Shown: piece after piece, positions 24,057-32,298 of the stretch | Layout of the letters: the number at the start of each line of letters is the position of its first letter | How positions within the stretch are numbered: position 1 is the stretch's first letter | From: an uncultured Christensenella sp. | Lineage (GTDB): Bacteria; Bacillota; Clostridia; Christensenellales; UBA1750 | Reading direction: 5' to 3' | Length of the DNA stretch: 38,581 nucleotides | Assembly (NCBI GenBank): GCA_948468595.1 | Contig: CAOKIU010000016.1 | Span: 1 to 38,581, forward strand | The notes under the pieces: model-generated | Database searches by the model: none | Told to the model about the DNA's origin: nothing | Seen by the model: only the letters and a program-made list of their open reading frames with translations | Program-made: the position numbers and the translations under genes

Positions 24057-24795
24057 GCAAAATGACGTCATTCTCAAGGTGCAAGGCCTTCAGATGCGCT
24101 TTGGCAAGCTGGAGGTGCTCAAGGGCGTGGATACCGTCATTCGCCGCGGCGAGGTGATCGTGGTCATCGGCGCGTCCGGCGCGGGCAAATCCACTTTTCT
24201 AAGGTGCCTCAACCGCTTGGAGACGCCCACGGGCGGCGACATCCTCTTTGAGGGGGAATCGGTCGTGCACGCGGGCCGCAATCTCAACCATCTCCGCCAG
24301 CGCATGGGCATGGTGTTCCAGCAATTCAACCTCTTCAACAACCTCAGCGTTTTGGACAACATCACCCTGGCGCCCATCATCGTCAAAAAAATGGAGAAGG
24401 CCGCGGCCCAGCAGGAGGCCATGCAGCTCCTTGCCCGCGTGGGCCTTCAGGACAAGGCGCAGGCCTTCCCCGCGCAGCTCTCCGGCGGTCAGCGGCAGCG
24501 CATCGCCATCGTCCGCGCCCTGGCCATGCATCCGGACGTCATGCTCTTTGACGAGCCCACCTCCGCCCTGGACCCGGAGATGGTGGGCGAGGTCTTGGAC
24601 GTGATGCAGCAGCTCGCCGCCGACGGCATGACCATGGTGGTGGTCTCCCACGAAATGGGCTTTGCCCGCAAGGTGGCCAACCGCATTCTCTTCATGGAGA
24701 ATGGCGTCATTCTGGAGGACGGTTCTCCGGAGGATATCTTCGATCACCCGGCCTCCGACCGCCTGAAGGAATTCCTGGGCAAGGTACTACACTAA
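24049..24795 (+). CDS. Amino-acid ABC transporter ATPase (GlnQ/HisP family)
   Basis: This 248-residue ATPase of the importer encoded by the two preceding genes has Walker A GASGAGKS at 41-48, the signature LSGGQRQR near residue 144, Walker [14 protein letters not shown], and H-loop VSHEMGFA. These features are typical of glutamine/histidine/cystine uptake ATPases. The start ATG 24049 lies inside the permease end (eight-base overlap). A hairpin at 24812-24846 closes the unit. Confidence 0.93.
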   Translation: MPEQNDVILKVQGLQMRFGKLEVLKGVDTVIRRGEVIVVIGASGAGKSTFLRCLNRLETPTGGDILFEGESVVHAGRNLNHLRQRMGMVFQQFNLFNNLSVLDNITLAPIIVKKMEKAAAQQEAMQLLARVGLQDKAQAFPAQLSGGQRQRIAIVRALAMHPDVMLFDEPTSALDPEMVGEVLDVMQQLAADGMTMVVVSHEMGFARKVANRILFMENGVILEDGSPEDIFDHPASDRLKEFLGKVLH

Positions 24796-24811
24796 AACAT
24801 CTTCCATTATC

Positions 24812-24846
24812 GGGGAGGGGCGCGCGCCTCTCCCCCTCTTTCTTTT
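24812..24846 (+). terminator. Terminator after the amino-acid ABC transporter
   Basis: GC-rich arms 24812-24821 and 24826-24835 pair with one wobble around a short GCGC turn, followed by a pyrimidine/T-rich tract ending about 24846. Confidence 0.65.
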
Positions 24847-24861
24847 AGGAGGTATGGTTTC

Positions 24862-25728
24862 ATGGCCAAGGTTGGATTGGTGTTAGAGGGCGGCGGGATG
24901 CGCGGCTCCTACACGCTGGGCGTGCTGGATGCCTTTCTGGAAAACGCCCTCTTTTTTCCCTATGTCATCGGGGTTTCCGCGGGCGCGTGCAACGCGGCCT
25001 CCTACGTCTCGCGCCAACACGGCCGCGGCCAGCGCATTGCCCTGACCTACGCCCCGGACAAGCGGTATATGAGCGCGCGCAACCTCTTCACCCGCGGGCG
25101 CTCGGTGTTTGGCATGGATTTCATCTTCGAGCGCATCCCCTCGGAATTGGAGCCCTTTGACTACGATACCTTCTATGCTACGGGCACGCGCACCGTCATC
25201 GGCGTCACCGACGTCGCCACCGGCGCGCCGCTCTACGTGGAAAACCCGCCCCGCGAAACGCTCAACACCTACTTCCGCGCTTCCAGCTCCATTCCGCTGT
25301 TCTCCCCCATCGTCCGCGTGGACGGCCTTCTCCTGCTCGATGGGGGCGTCGCCGATCCCATCCCCTTTGCCCAGGCCCTGACCCAGGTGGACAAGGTCGT
25401 GGTGGTGCTCACGCGCTGCCGCGACTATCAAAAGCGGCCCGCGCCTGCGCCTTGGGCCTATCGCCGCGCCCTGCGCGCGCACCCGCAAATGGCGGAAACC
25501 TGCGCCCGGCGCCACGAGGTGTATAACGCCCAGCGCGCCCAGCTGGATCGCCTCGTTCAGGAGGGCCGCGCGTTTGCCTTCTATCCTGAGAAAATGGATG
25601 TGGACGTGTTTGAGAAGCGCCCCGAGCGCCTCCAAGCGCTCTATCTGGACGGCCGCAGCCAGGTTCTTGCGCGCCTTGAGGCGCTGACCGCCTTCCTCTC
25701 CGACGCCGAGGACCTTCTGCCCGGCTGA
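24862..25728 (+). CDS. Patatin-like phospholipase (RssA/YjjU type)
   Basis: This 288-residue serine hydrolase of the patatin family probably acts on acyl esters or lysophospholipids in the cytoplasm. The oxyanion loop is GGGMRG at 10-15, the nucleophile elbow GVSAG at 37-41 (S39), and the catalytic Asp lies in LLDGGV (D160). The catalytic Ser-Asp dyad is thus complete. The C-terminal part, basic and Arg/Gln-rich (about 185-288), is typical of this bacterial subgroup. The start is ATG 24862 with TTAGGAGG upstream. It may be transcribed by readthrough from the transporter operon. Confidence 0.9.
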   Translation: MAKVGLVLEGGGMRGSYTLGVLDAFLENALFFPYVIGVSAGACNAASYVSRQHGRGQRIALTYAPDKRYMSARNLFTRGRSVFGMDFIFERIPSELEPFDYDTFYATGTRTVIGVTDVATGAPLYVENPPRETLNTYFRASSSIPLFSPIVRVDGLLLLDGGVADPIPFAQALTQVDKVVVVLTRCRDYQKRPAPAPWAYRRALRAHPQMAETCARRHEVYNAQRAQLDRLVQEGRAFAFYPEKMDVDVFEKRPERLQALYLDGRSQVLARLEALTAFLSDAEDLLPG

Positions 25729-25790
25729 TCCCGACGGTCCAGCCCCTGCGCGCCGCTCATCCAAAACTTCCACGAAAACCTCCCGCCCCC

Positions 25791-25819
25791 TTGCAATCCA
25801 CCCTTTGCTTGACTATAAT
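25791..25819 (+). promoter_or_regulatory. Promoter of the apiosidase-like gene
   Basis: TTGCAA (25791-25796), 17-bp spacer, TATAAT (25814-25819). A leader of about 70 nt runs to ATG 25893. Confidence 0.75.
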
Positions 25820-25892
25820 GGACCCAATCCAAATCAAGAGCGCAACTGCAAGCGTCCGGACAAAGAGCCGGCGCATACAGGAGGATAAGACG

Positions 25893-27176
25893 ATGAAAAA
25901 ACTCAAGATTCAGGGCCGATACCTCGCCTGGGAAGACGGCGAGCCGTTCTTCTACCTGGGCGACACCGCCTGGGAGCTGTTCCATCGGCTCAGCCGCGAG
26001 GAAATGGCGCACTACTTTTCCCAGCGCGCCCGCCAGGGCTTTACCGCCGTGCAGGCCGTGGCCTTAGCCGAGTTTGAGGGCGTGACCGTGCCCAATTACT
26101 ACGGCCGCCTGCCGCTGTGCTTCACCAACGACCGCCCCGATCCCACGAAGCCGGACACCGCCAGTGGTTACTCCTATTGGGACCATGTGGATTACGCCGT
26201 GGAAACCGCGGCGGAGAACGGCCTGTTCGTGGCGCTGCTGCCCACCTGGGGCGATAAAATCAACCTCTGCTGGGGCAAGGGCCCGGTAATTTTTGACGAG
26301 GAGAACGCCTATCTCTACGGCAAATGGATTGCGGACCGCTACAAGGACCGCTGGAACATCATCTGGATGCTGGGCGGCGACCGCCCGTTGGAGGCTTCCC
26401 ACCGCGCCGTGATCGACAGCATGGCCCGCGGCATCCGTCAGGTGGATCAAAACCACCTGATCACCTTCCATCCCCCGGGCGCGAAGGATTCCACGGATTT
26501 CCTTCTGGACGCGGACTACATCGATTTTCATACCTCGCAAACGGGCCACAGCACCGATCAGTGCTACGCCACGGACGAAATCATGGGCAAAATGGCCGCC
26601 GCATCTCCCAAGCCCTATCTGGATTCCGAGCCCCGCTACGAGGACCATCCCGCGTGCTTCAACGACCGCATCGGCTACTTCTGGAACGACCAGGACGTGC
26701 GCCAAAACGCCTACTGGAACGCGCTTGCCGGCGCGTGCGGGCACACCTATGGCAACCACAGCATTTGGAGCATGACGCGCCAGCCCACCAGCTATTTCCC
26801 CTACACCTGGTCGGAAGCGCTCACCCATCCGGGCGCGGAGCAGATTGGGTATGTCAAGAAGCTGCGCCTCAGCCGCGATTACTTTTCGCTGCGCCCGGCC
26901 CCTCAGCTCCTTGAGGAGACCTTTGCCGGCATGGGGCACATGGCCGCGGCGCTGGGAGAGGACTACGCCTATTTTTACGCGCCGCTGGGCGTGCCCTTCA
27001 CGGTGAAGCTGGACCTCTTCCCCGGCTGCAAGCAAGTGCGCGCGCTCTGGTTCGACCCGCGCACGGGCGAGGAATGGGTTTTTGCCATCCTGCACAACGC
27101 GGGCAGCACGCTGCTCGCGCCGCCCACCCAGGGCAAGGGCTGCGATTGGGTACTGATCTTGGAGGCCGTAAGGTAG
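25893..27176 (+). CDS. DUF4038/apiosidase-like glycoside hydrolase (GH140-like)
   Basis: This 427-residue TIM-barrel protein resembles the GH140 apiosidase/DUF4038 group. FFYLGDTAWELFHRL at 19-33 is the family opening. WNIIWMLGGDRP (D163) and KPYLDSEPRYED (E246) carry the likely catalytic acids. A C-terminal beta domain (about 340-427) resembles the small sandwich often fused to this barrel. There is no signal peptide, so it works in the cytoplasm on imported oligosaccharides. The exact sugar is not known; apiose specificity is only family-based. The start is ATG 25893 with AGGAGG eight bases upstream; the longer upstream frame runs through the promoter and is rejected. Confidence 0.82.
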   Translation: MKKLKIQGRYLAWEDGEPFFYLGDTAWELFHRLSREEMAHYFSQRARQGFTAVQAVALAEFEGVTVPNYYGRLPLCFTNDRPDPTKPDTASGYSYWDHVDYAVETAAENGLFVALLPTWGDKINLCWGKGPVIFDEENAYLYGKWIADRYKDRWNIIWMLGGDRPLEASHRAVIDSMARGIRQVDQNHLITFHPPGAKDSTDFLLDADYIDFHTSQTGHSTDQCYATDEIMGKMAAASPKPYLDSEPRYEDHPACFNDRIGYFWNDQDVRQNAYWNALAGACGHTYGNHSIWSMTRQPTSYFPYTWSEALTHPGAEQIGYVKKLRLSRDYFSLRPAPQLLEETFAGMGHMAAALGEDYAYFYAPLGVPFTVKLDLFPGCKQVRALWFDPRTGEEWVFAILHNAGSTLLAPPTQGKGCDWVLILEAVR

Positions 27177-27187
27177 CGCGGCCAAGA

Positions 27188-27235
27188 CGCGCAAAGCGCC
27201 CCGCATACTGCGCAGTATGCGGGGCGCTTTGCGCG
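27188..27235. terminator. Perfect 48-nt palindrome between convergent genes
   Basis: Two 24-nt arms are perfectly complementary with no spacer. It has a GC-rich base and lacks a good T run on either side, so terminator activity is likely but not canonical. It separates the apiosidase-like gene from the leftward GNAT gene. Confidence 0.7.
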
Positions 27236-27270
27236 TTTAATCTCATTGCCCGATGCTTGCGGCCGCTGCC

Positions 27271-27807
27271 CTAACGATTCTCCCACTCTTTCTTTAAAAT
27301 CGCATATTGGTAGGTATTTTCGTACCGCGGCGTGCCGTCGGGGTTATTGATGAAGGAAATAAACTCCAGGAAGAGCCCTTCCCTTCTCATATGCAGCTTC
27401 TCGCAGAGCCTTTGAGAGGCGAGATTGTCCTCTTCCGTATAGGCGTAGAGGCGCCTGGCTCCCTTTTGCGCAAAGAGGTAGCCGCAAAAGGCGTGCGCCG
27501 CTTCGTAGGCATATCCCCTTCCCTGGTAAGCCGCGTTGAGCATCCAGCAAGGGCTGAAGGTATCGGCCGCGCCCCCTTCCGGATGCGCAAAGATCTCGCC
27601 GATGACCTTGTTGGTCTCTTTAAGGCAAACGGCAAAGTAGTATTCTCCGTCCTGACTGCGCTCCCTTGCCGCCGCCCGAGCCTCTTCAAGGGATGACAAC
27701 GCCATCTCCGCAAAGCAGTTTACGGCCGGCTTGGCAAGGTATTCAAGCATATCCTCCGCGTCGTCCTCTAAAAACGGCCTGAGGATCAGGCGCTCGGTCT
27801 CCAGCAT
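27271..27807 (-). CDS. RimJ/RimL-type GNAT acetyltransferase
   Basis: This 178-residue acetyltransferase opens with LETERLILRPF, the signature of the RimJ/RimL (Acetyltransf_3) group. The acetyl-CoA loop is QGRGYA at 95-100, followed by N-x-A-S-x-R-L-C-E-K (NLASQRLCEKLHMRREG) typical of the family end. The target could be a protein N-terminus, an amino sugar or an antibiotic. Two adjacent ATGs exist; 27807 has the better spacing (seven bases) from AAGGAG, 27810 is the alternative. It starts 33 bases after the purB stop with no terminator between, so it is probably cotranscribed with purB. Confidence 0.85.
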   Translation of the reverse strand: MLETERLILRPFLEDDAEDMLEYLAKPAVNCFAEMALSSLEEARAAARERSQDGEYYFAVCLKETNKVIGEIFAHPEGGAADTFSPCWMLNAAYQGRGYAYEAAHAFCGYLFAQKGARRLYAYTEEDNLASQRLCEKLHMRREGLFLEFISFINNPDGTPRYENTYQYAILKKEWENR

Positions 27808-27840
27808 CATCGTTCTCCTTTGTCAGCGCTTTCCACCTGG

Positions 27841-29277
27841 TTACACGTTGACCTGCGCGTCCACTTGCACGCCGCCCTCGCGCTCCAGGATGGGCTTGAC
27901 GCAGGCATCGAGGAACTCGTCCACCTGCTCGGGGCAGCGGCCGATGTACAGGGCGGGGTCCAGCACCGCCTCGAGCTGCTCCATGGTGAGTCCAAAGGCA
28001 GGGTCGCTCGACAGGCGGGTCATCAGGTCGCAGTCCGCGCCTTCCTCCTTCATGCGGCGGGAGGCCTCCATGGAATGCTGGCGAATGCGCTCGTGCAGCG
28101 CCTGGCGGTCGCCGCCGCGCTTGACGGCCTCCATCAGGATGTTTTCCGTGGCCAGGAAGGGCAGGAATTCGCGCAGCCGGCGCTCGATGATCTTGGGATA
28201 GACCACCATGCCGCTGGTGACGTTGATGTAGAGGGAGAGCACCGCATCCGCCGCCAGGAACGCCTCGGAGATGGAGAGCCTGCGGTTGGCGGAGTCATCC
28301 AGCGTGCGCTCCAGCCACTGGGTGGAGGCGGTCATGGCGGGGTTCTCCATCAGGGACATGACGTAGCGCGACAGCGAGCAGATGCGCTCCGAGCGCATGG
28401 GGTTGCGCTTGTAGGCCATGGCCGAGGAGCCCACCTGGTTCTTCTCAAAGGGCTCCTCCATCTCGCGCATGTGCTGCAACAGCCTCAGGTCGTTGCCAAA
28501 CCGGTAGGCCGACTGGGCAAGCCCGCCCAGCACGCCCAGCACCCGGGAATCCAGCTTGCGCGGATAGGTCTGGCCGCTGACGGGGTACACGCCCTCCATG
28601 CCCATCTTGCGGGCGATGCGCTCGTCCAACTGCTTCACCTTTTCGTGGTCGCCGTCAAACAGCTCCAGGAAGGAGGCCTGCGTGCCCGTCGTTCCCCGGG
28701 AGCCCAGAAGCCTGAGCTGCCCCTGCATGTAGCACAAATCGCTGTAATCCATCAGCAGGTCCTGCATCCATAGCGTGGCGCGCTTGCCCACGGTCACGGG
28801 CTGGGCGGGCTGCAAATGCGTGTAGCCCAGCGTGGGCAGGGCGCGGTACTTGCTGGCAAAGGCCGAAAGGTTCTCCAGCACCTTGACGATCTTAAGCCGG
28901 ATGATCTCCAAGCCCTGCTTGAGGATGAGCACATCGGCGTTATCGGTGACATAGCAGGAGGTCGCGCCCAAATGGATGATCCCCTTGGCCTTGGGGCACT
29001 TGACGCCATAGGCATAGACGTGCGCCATTACGTCGTGACGAATCTCCTTCTCCTTGGCCGCCACACACTCGTAGTCAATATCGTCCACATGCGCGCGCAG
29101 CTCGTCCACCTGCTCCTGGGTAATGGGCAGGCCCAGCTCCCGCTCGGTCTCCGCCAACGCCACCCACAGCTTGCGCCAGGTGCCATAGCGGGTGTTGTTG
29201 GAAAAAAGCTCAAGCATCGCCTTGGATGCGTATCTCCCCTGCAAGGGGCTCTGATAGGATGCGTTTAAGTTGGACAT
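27841..29277 (-). CDS. purB: Adenylosuccinate lyase PurB
   Basis: This 478-residue fumarase/aspartase-superfamily enzyme releases fumarate twice in purine synthesis (SAICAR to AICAR, adenylosuccinate to AMP). The catalytic flexible loop SSAMAYKRNP is at 284-293. Catalytic histidines are in RHDVMAH (H81 or H86) and GYTHLQPAQP (H154), and GTTGTQAS at 195-202 binds substrate. The start is ATG 29277 with AAAGGA seven bases upstream; an ATG at 29295 lies before that site. It is transcribed from a perfect consensus promoter (29337-29365), divergent from purE. Confidence 0.96.
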   Translation of the reverse strand: MSNLNASYQSPLQGRYASKAMLELFSNNTRYGTWRKLWVALAETERELGLPITQEQVDELRAHVDDIDYECVAAKEKEIRHDVMAHVYAYGVKCPKAKGIIHLGATSCYVTDNADVLILKQGLEIIRLKIVKVLENLSAFASKYRALPTLGYTHLQPAQPVTVGKRATLWMQDLLMDYSDLCYMQGQLRLLGSRGTTGTQASFLELFDGDHEKVKQLDERIARKMGMEGVYPVSGQTYPRKLDSRVLGVLGGLAQSAYRFGNDLRLLQHMREMEEPFEKNQVGSSAMAYKRNPMRSERICSLSRYVMSLMENPAMTASTQWLERTLDDSANRRLSISEAFLAADAVLSLYINVTSGMVVYPKIIERRLREFLPFLATENILMEAVKRGGDRQALHERIRQHSMEASRRMKEEGADCDLMTRLSSDPAFGLTMEQLEAVLDPALYIGRCPEQVDEFLDACVKPILEREGGVQVDAQVNV

Positions 29278-29336
29278 AGGGACATCCTTTCGCATAATCT
29301 TCTTGATCCCATAAAAAGGCGTACATTCCTCTTTCC

Positions 29337-29365
29337 ATTATAATTCGGCAAATCAGGGGTGTCAA
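29337..29365 (-). promoter_or_regulatory. Consensus promoter of purB
   Basis: Read leftward it is a perfect TTGACA (29365-29360), 17-bp spacer, TATAAT (29342-29337). The start is near 29330, about 53 nt before ATG 29277. Confidence 0.85.
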
Positions 29366-29408
29366 CGATTGTTTCAGTTAAAAATCCCGGCACGTCCGCG
29401 CAAAAACA

Positions 29409-29418
29409 CGAACGTTCG
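29409..29418. promoter_or_regulatory. Putative PurR-box palindrome between purB and purE
   Basis: CGAACGTTCG is a perfect palindrome flanked by A/T-rich bases (AAAACA on the left, AAAAT on the right). Each half resembles the Bacillus-type PurR box core CGAAC next to A/T. It lies about 45 bp from the purB -35 and 35 bp from the purE -35, the expected place for shared purine repression. Bacillus boxes are normally two sites about 16 bp apart, so this overlapping arrangement is unusual. Confidence 0.45.
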
Positions 29419-29452
29419 AAAATCAATGAAGTTTTCTGTACGGATATTTAAC

Positions 29453-29481
29453 TTGCGGTCCCTCCATGGATACGGTACAAT
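29453..29481 (+). promoter_or_regulatory. Promoter of the purE operon
   Basis: TTGCGG (29453-29458), 17-bp spacer, TACAAT (29476-29481). A leader of about 60 nt precedes ATG 29551. It is too short for a purine riboswitch, and none was seen. Confidence 0.65.
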
Positions 29482-29550
29482 AGGGGCGCAGGGCGGTTGT
29501 CCCTAAAAAACGATTCATCCATACGTTAGGATAAATGAGGAGGGAATCTC

Positions 29551-30051
29551 ATGAACAAGAAGGTTGCCGTGATCATGGGGAGCGATTCGGATTTACCCGT
29601 GGTCAAGGGCTGCATCAAGACGCTAAAATCCTTCGGCATCCCGGTGGAGGCGCGCGTGCTCTCCGCACACCGCACGCCGGAAGCGGCGGCCGAGTTTTCC
29701 AGGACCGCCAGGGAGAATTCCTTCGGCGTGATCATCGCGGCGGCGGGCAAGGCCGCGCACCTTGCGGGCGTGCTGGCGGCGCACACCACGCTGCCCGTCA
29801 TCGGCATTCCCATCAAGTCCTCCACGCTGGACGGCTTGGACGCGCTGCTGGCCACCGTTCAGATGCCCAAGGGCATTCCCGTTGCAACGGTCGCCATTGA
29901 CGGCGCGGAAAACGCCGCGTATTTGGCCATTGAGATGCTTGCCCTTCAAGACGACGGGCTTGCGGAAAAACTCACTGCCTTCAAGGCGAAAATGGCCCAA
30001 GAGGTCATGGATAAAAACGAGAAATTGCAGGAAGAGGTGCGTGCGCTGTGA
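29551..30051 (+). CDS. purE: PurE, phosphoribosylaminoimidazole carboxylase catalytic subunit / N5-CAIR mutase
   Basis: This 166-residue PurE makes CAIR in the purine pathway. Substrate-binding motifs are GSDSD at 10-14, SAHRTP at 38-43 and [12 protein letters not shown] around 63-74. No purK lies in this locus, so it may use CO2 and AIR directly, as has been described for class II enzymes, or purK may be elsewhere; class was not assigned with confidence. The start is ATG 29551 with GAGGAGGGA upstream. Its stop overlaps purC by four bases (GTGA). Confidence 0.95.
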   Translation: MNKKVAVIMGSDSDLPVVKGCIKTLKSFGIPVEARVLSAHRTPEAAAEFSRTARENSFGVIIAAAGKAAHLAGVLAAHTTLPVIGIPIKSSTLDGLDALLATVQMPKGIPVATVAIDGAENAAYLAIEMLALQDDGLAEKLTAFKAKMAQEVMDKNEKLQEEVRAL

Positions 30052-30764
30052 AGGTTCAGAAACTCAATCAGCTCTATGAGGGCAAGGCCAAAAAGGTCTT
30101 TGAAACGAGCGATCCCGAATTGCTCATCGTCGACTACAAGGACGACGCCACCGCCTTTAACGGCCTTAAGAAGGGCACCATCGAATCCAAGGGCATTGTC
30201 AACAACAAGGTGAGCAACTTCTTGATGAAGATGCTGGAGGAAAAGGGCATCCCCACCCACCTGGTGGAGGAGATTTCCGACCGCGAAACCATCGTCAAGC
30301 GCGTGACCATCGTGCCGCTGGAGGTCATCGTGCGCAACATAGCCGCCGGCTCCCTTTCCAAGCGTCTGGGCCTGCCCGAGGGTACCAAGATGAAGCGCAC
30401 GGTGCTGGAATTCTGCTACAAGGACGACGCGCTGGGCGATCCCATGGTCAACGAGTACCACATCCTCGCCATGGACCTGGCCACCCCCGAGGAGCTCCAG
30501 CGCATTTCCGATTATGCGCTCGCCATCAACCGCATTCTCTCCGAATTCCTGGCGCAGGCCAAGATTGAGCTGATCGACTTTAAGATTGAGTTCGGCCGCA
30601 CCAGCGACGGCGCCATCATTCTGGCGGACGAGATCTCCCCGGATACCTGCCGCTTCTGGGACAGCGAGACGGGCGAGAAGCTGGACAAGGACCGCTTCCG
30701 CCGCGACCTTGGCAACGTCGAGGGCGCCTATCGCGAGATCATGCACCGTTTGCTGGGGCTGTAG
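30048..30764 (+). CDS. purC: SAICAR synthetase PurC
   Basis: This 238-residue ATP-dependent ligase joins aspartate to CAIR. Family motifs are [10 protein letters not shown] near the N-terminus, [12 protein letters not shown] at about 29-40, [15 protein letters not shown] at about 88-102, and the [11 protein letters not shown] segment. The start is GTG 30048, overlapping the purE stop (GTGA), so the genes are translationally coupled. An 79-base gap to purF follows without a clear hairpin. Confidence 0.96.
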   Translation: MKVQKLNQLYEGKAKKVFETSDPELLIVDYKDDATAFNGLKKGTIESKGIVNNKVSNFLMKMLEEKGIPTHLVEEISDRETIVKRVTIVPLEVIVRNIAAGSLSKRLGLPEGTKMKRTVLEFCYKDDALGDPMVNEYHILAMDLATPEELQRISDYALAINRILSEFLAQAKIELIDFKIEFGRTSDGAIILADEISPDTCRFWDSETGEKLDKDRFRRDLGNVEGAYREIMHRLLGL

Positions 30765-30843
30765 GAAGATCCATCGAGGAACGAACGCCGGGGCCCTTGT
30801 GTCTCCGCGTACATTTGGACTTTTAGGACGGAAGGGGAGCAAC

Positions 30844-32283
30844 ATGACAGACTACGAAAAGCTGCACGAGGAATGCGGCGTATTCGGCATTTATTCGGAT
30901 CGCGACGATGAGAACGTCGCGGGCAGCGCGTATCTCGCGCTCTACGCCTTGCAGCACCGCGGCCAGATGAGCTGCGGCATCGCGGTGGGCGACCACGGCA
31001 TCATCAAAAGCCACAAGGACAACGGACTGGTCCCCGAGGTATTCACCCGGGATATGCTGGACTCCTTGGGCGACGGCCACATCGCGGTGGGTCATGTGCG
31101 CTACGGCACCAGCGACAATGCCGACCGCGCCTCCGCCCAGCCCATGGTCATCCGCCATGTGCGCGGCAACATCGCCATCTGCTTTAACGGCCAGCTCACC
31201 AATGCGCGCGAGCTGCGGCGGGAGCTGGAGCTCTCCGGCGCGATCTTCCACACGGCCAACGACTGCGAGGTGATCGCCTATGCCTTCACCCGCGAGCGGC
31301 TCAATGCCGCCTCGACCGAGGAGGCGCTGGCGGAGACCATGAAAAAGCTCAAGGGCGCCTATTCCATCGTGATGATGAGCGCCAAGAAGCTCCTGGCCGC
31401 GCGCGATCCGCAGGGCTTCCGCCCGCTGTGCGTGGGCAAGCGCGAGGGGCAGTACATCTTCGCCTCCGAGTCCTGCGCGCTCTCCACGCTCAACGCCGAG
31501 TTCGTGCGCGACGTGGAACCCGGCGAGATCTTGGTGGCAAGCGCCGACGGTCTGACCTCCCTTCCCGCGCTGTGCGGCCAGAACACCGGGCTTTGCGTGT
31601 TTGAATTCGTCTATTTTGCCCGCCCCGATTCCGTCATCGACGGCGCGGGCGTGCACGAGGCGCGCCAGCGCGCCGGCTCCTACCTGGCGCTGGAGCACCC
31701 CGTGGCCGCGGACGTGGTTGTGGGCGTGCCGGATTCCGGCTTGGACGCGGCGCTGGGCTTTGCCAAGCAATCGGGCATCCCCTACCAAATGGGCTTTATC
31801 AAGAATCGCTATGTGGGCCGCACGTTCATCGAGCCCACGCAGAAGATGCGCGAGGACGCGGTGCGCATCAAGCTCTCCGCCATCCAATCCGTGGTTGCCG
31901 GCAAGCGCGTGGTGCTCGTGGACGACTCCATTGTGCGCGGCACCACCTGCGCGCGCATCGTCAACCTGCTGCGCGACGCCGGGGCGACCGAGGTGCACAT
32001 GCGCGTCTCCTCCCCGCCGTTTATCCATCCCTGCTACTTCGGCACCGACGTCGCCAGCGAGGACAAGCTCATCGCCTGCCGCCTCCACTGCGACGTGGAC
32101 GCCATCGCCAAGGAAATCGGCGTGGATTCCCTGGGCTATCTGAGCGTGCCGGACATTCAGAAAATCGCGGCGGGCAGCAAGTGCAAGTTCTGCGTTGGCT
32201 GCTTTACCGGCCATTATCCCGTCGATCCGCCCGCTAAGCTTCCGGCGGACAAGTTTGAAAGCAAGTACGAGGAAGAGGACTGA
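30844..32283 (+). CDS. purF: Amidophosphoribosyltransferase PurF
   Basis: This 479-residue enzyme catalyses the first committed step: glutamine plus PRPP gives phosphoribosylamine. A ten-residue propeptide (MTDYEKLHEE) would be cut to expose the nucleophile C11 in ECGVFGI. The PRPP loop is VVLVDDSIVRGTT at 356-368. C251, C397, C447 and C450 (with C453 next) fit the four ligands of the 4Fe-4S cluster of Bacillus-type PurF, which is oxygen-sensitive. The start ATG 30844 has AAGGGGAG upstream; the longer reading from 30586 overlaps purC and is rejected. Confidence 0.96.
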   Translation: MTDYEKLHEECGVFGIYSDRDDENVAGSAYLALYALQHRGQMSCGIAVGDHGIIKSHKDNGLVPEVFTRDMLDSLGDGHIAVGHVRYGTSDNADRASAQPMVIRHVRGNIAICFNGQLTNARELRRELELSGAIFHTANDCEVIAYAFTRERLNAASTEEALAETMKKLKGAYSIVMMSAKKLLAARDPQGFRPLCVGKREGQYIFASESCALSTLNAEFVRDVEPGEILVASADGLTSLPALCGQNTGLCVFEFVYFARPDSVIDGAGVHEARQRAGSYLALEHPVAADVVVGVPDSGLDAALGFAKQSGIPYQMGFIKNRYVGRTFIEPTQKMREDAVRIKLSAIQSVVAGKRVVLVDDSIVRGTTCARIVNLLRDAGATEVHMRVSSPPFIHPCYFGTDVASEDKLIACRLHCDVDAIAKEIGVDSLGYLSVPDIQKIAAGSKCKFCVGCFTGHYPVDPPAKLPADKFESKYEEED

Positions 32284-32298
32284 AAAGGAGCGCATCGC

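Noticed and set aside
29482-29550. Purine riboswitch ahead of purE
   Set aside because: The leader is about 60 nt and lacks the conserved three-way junction sequences; the palindrome upstream is a better candidate for control.
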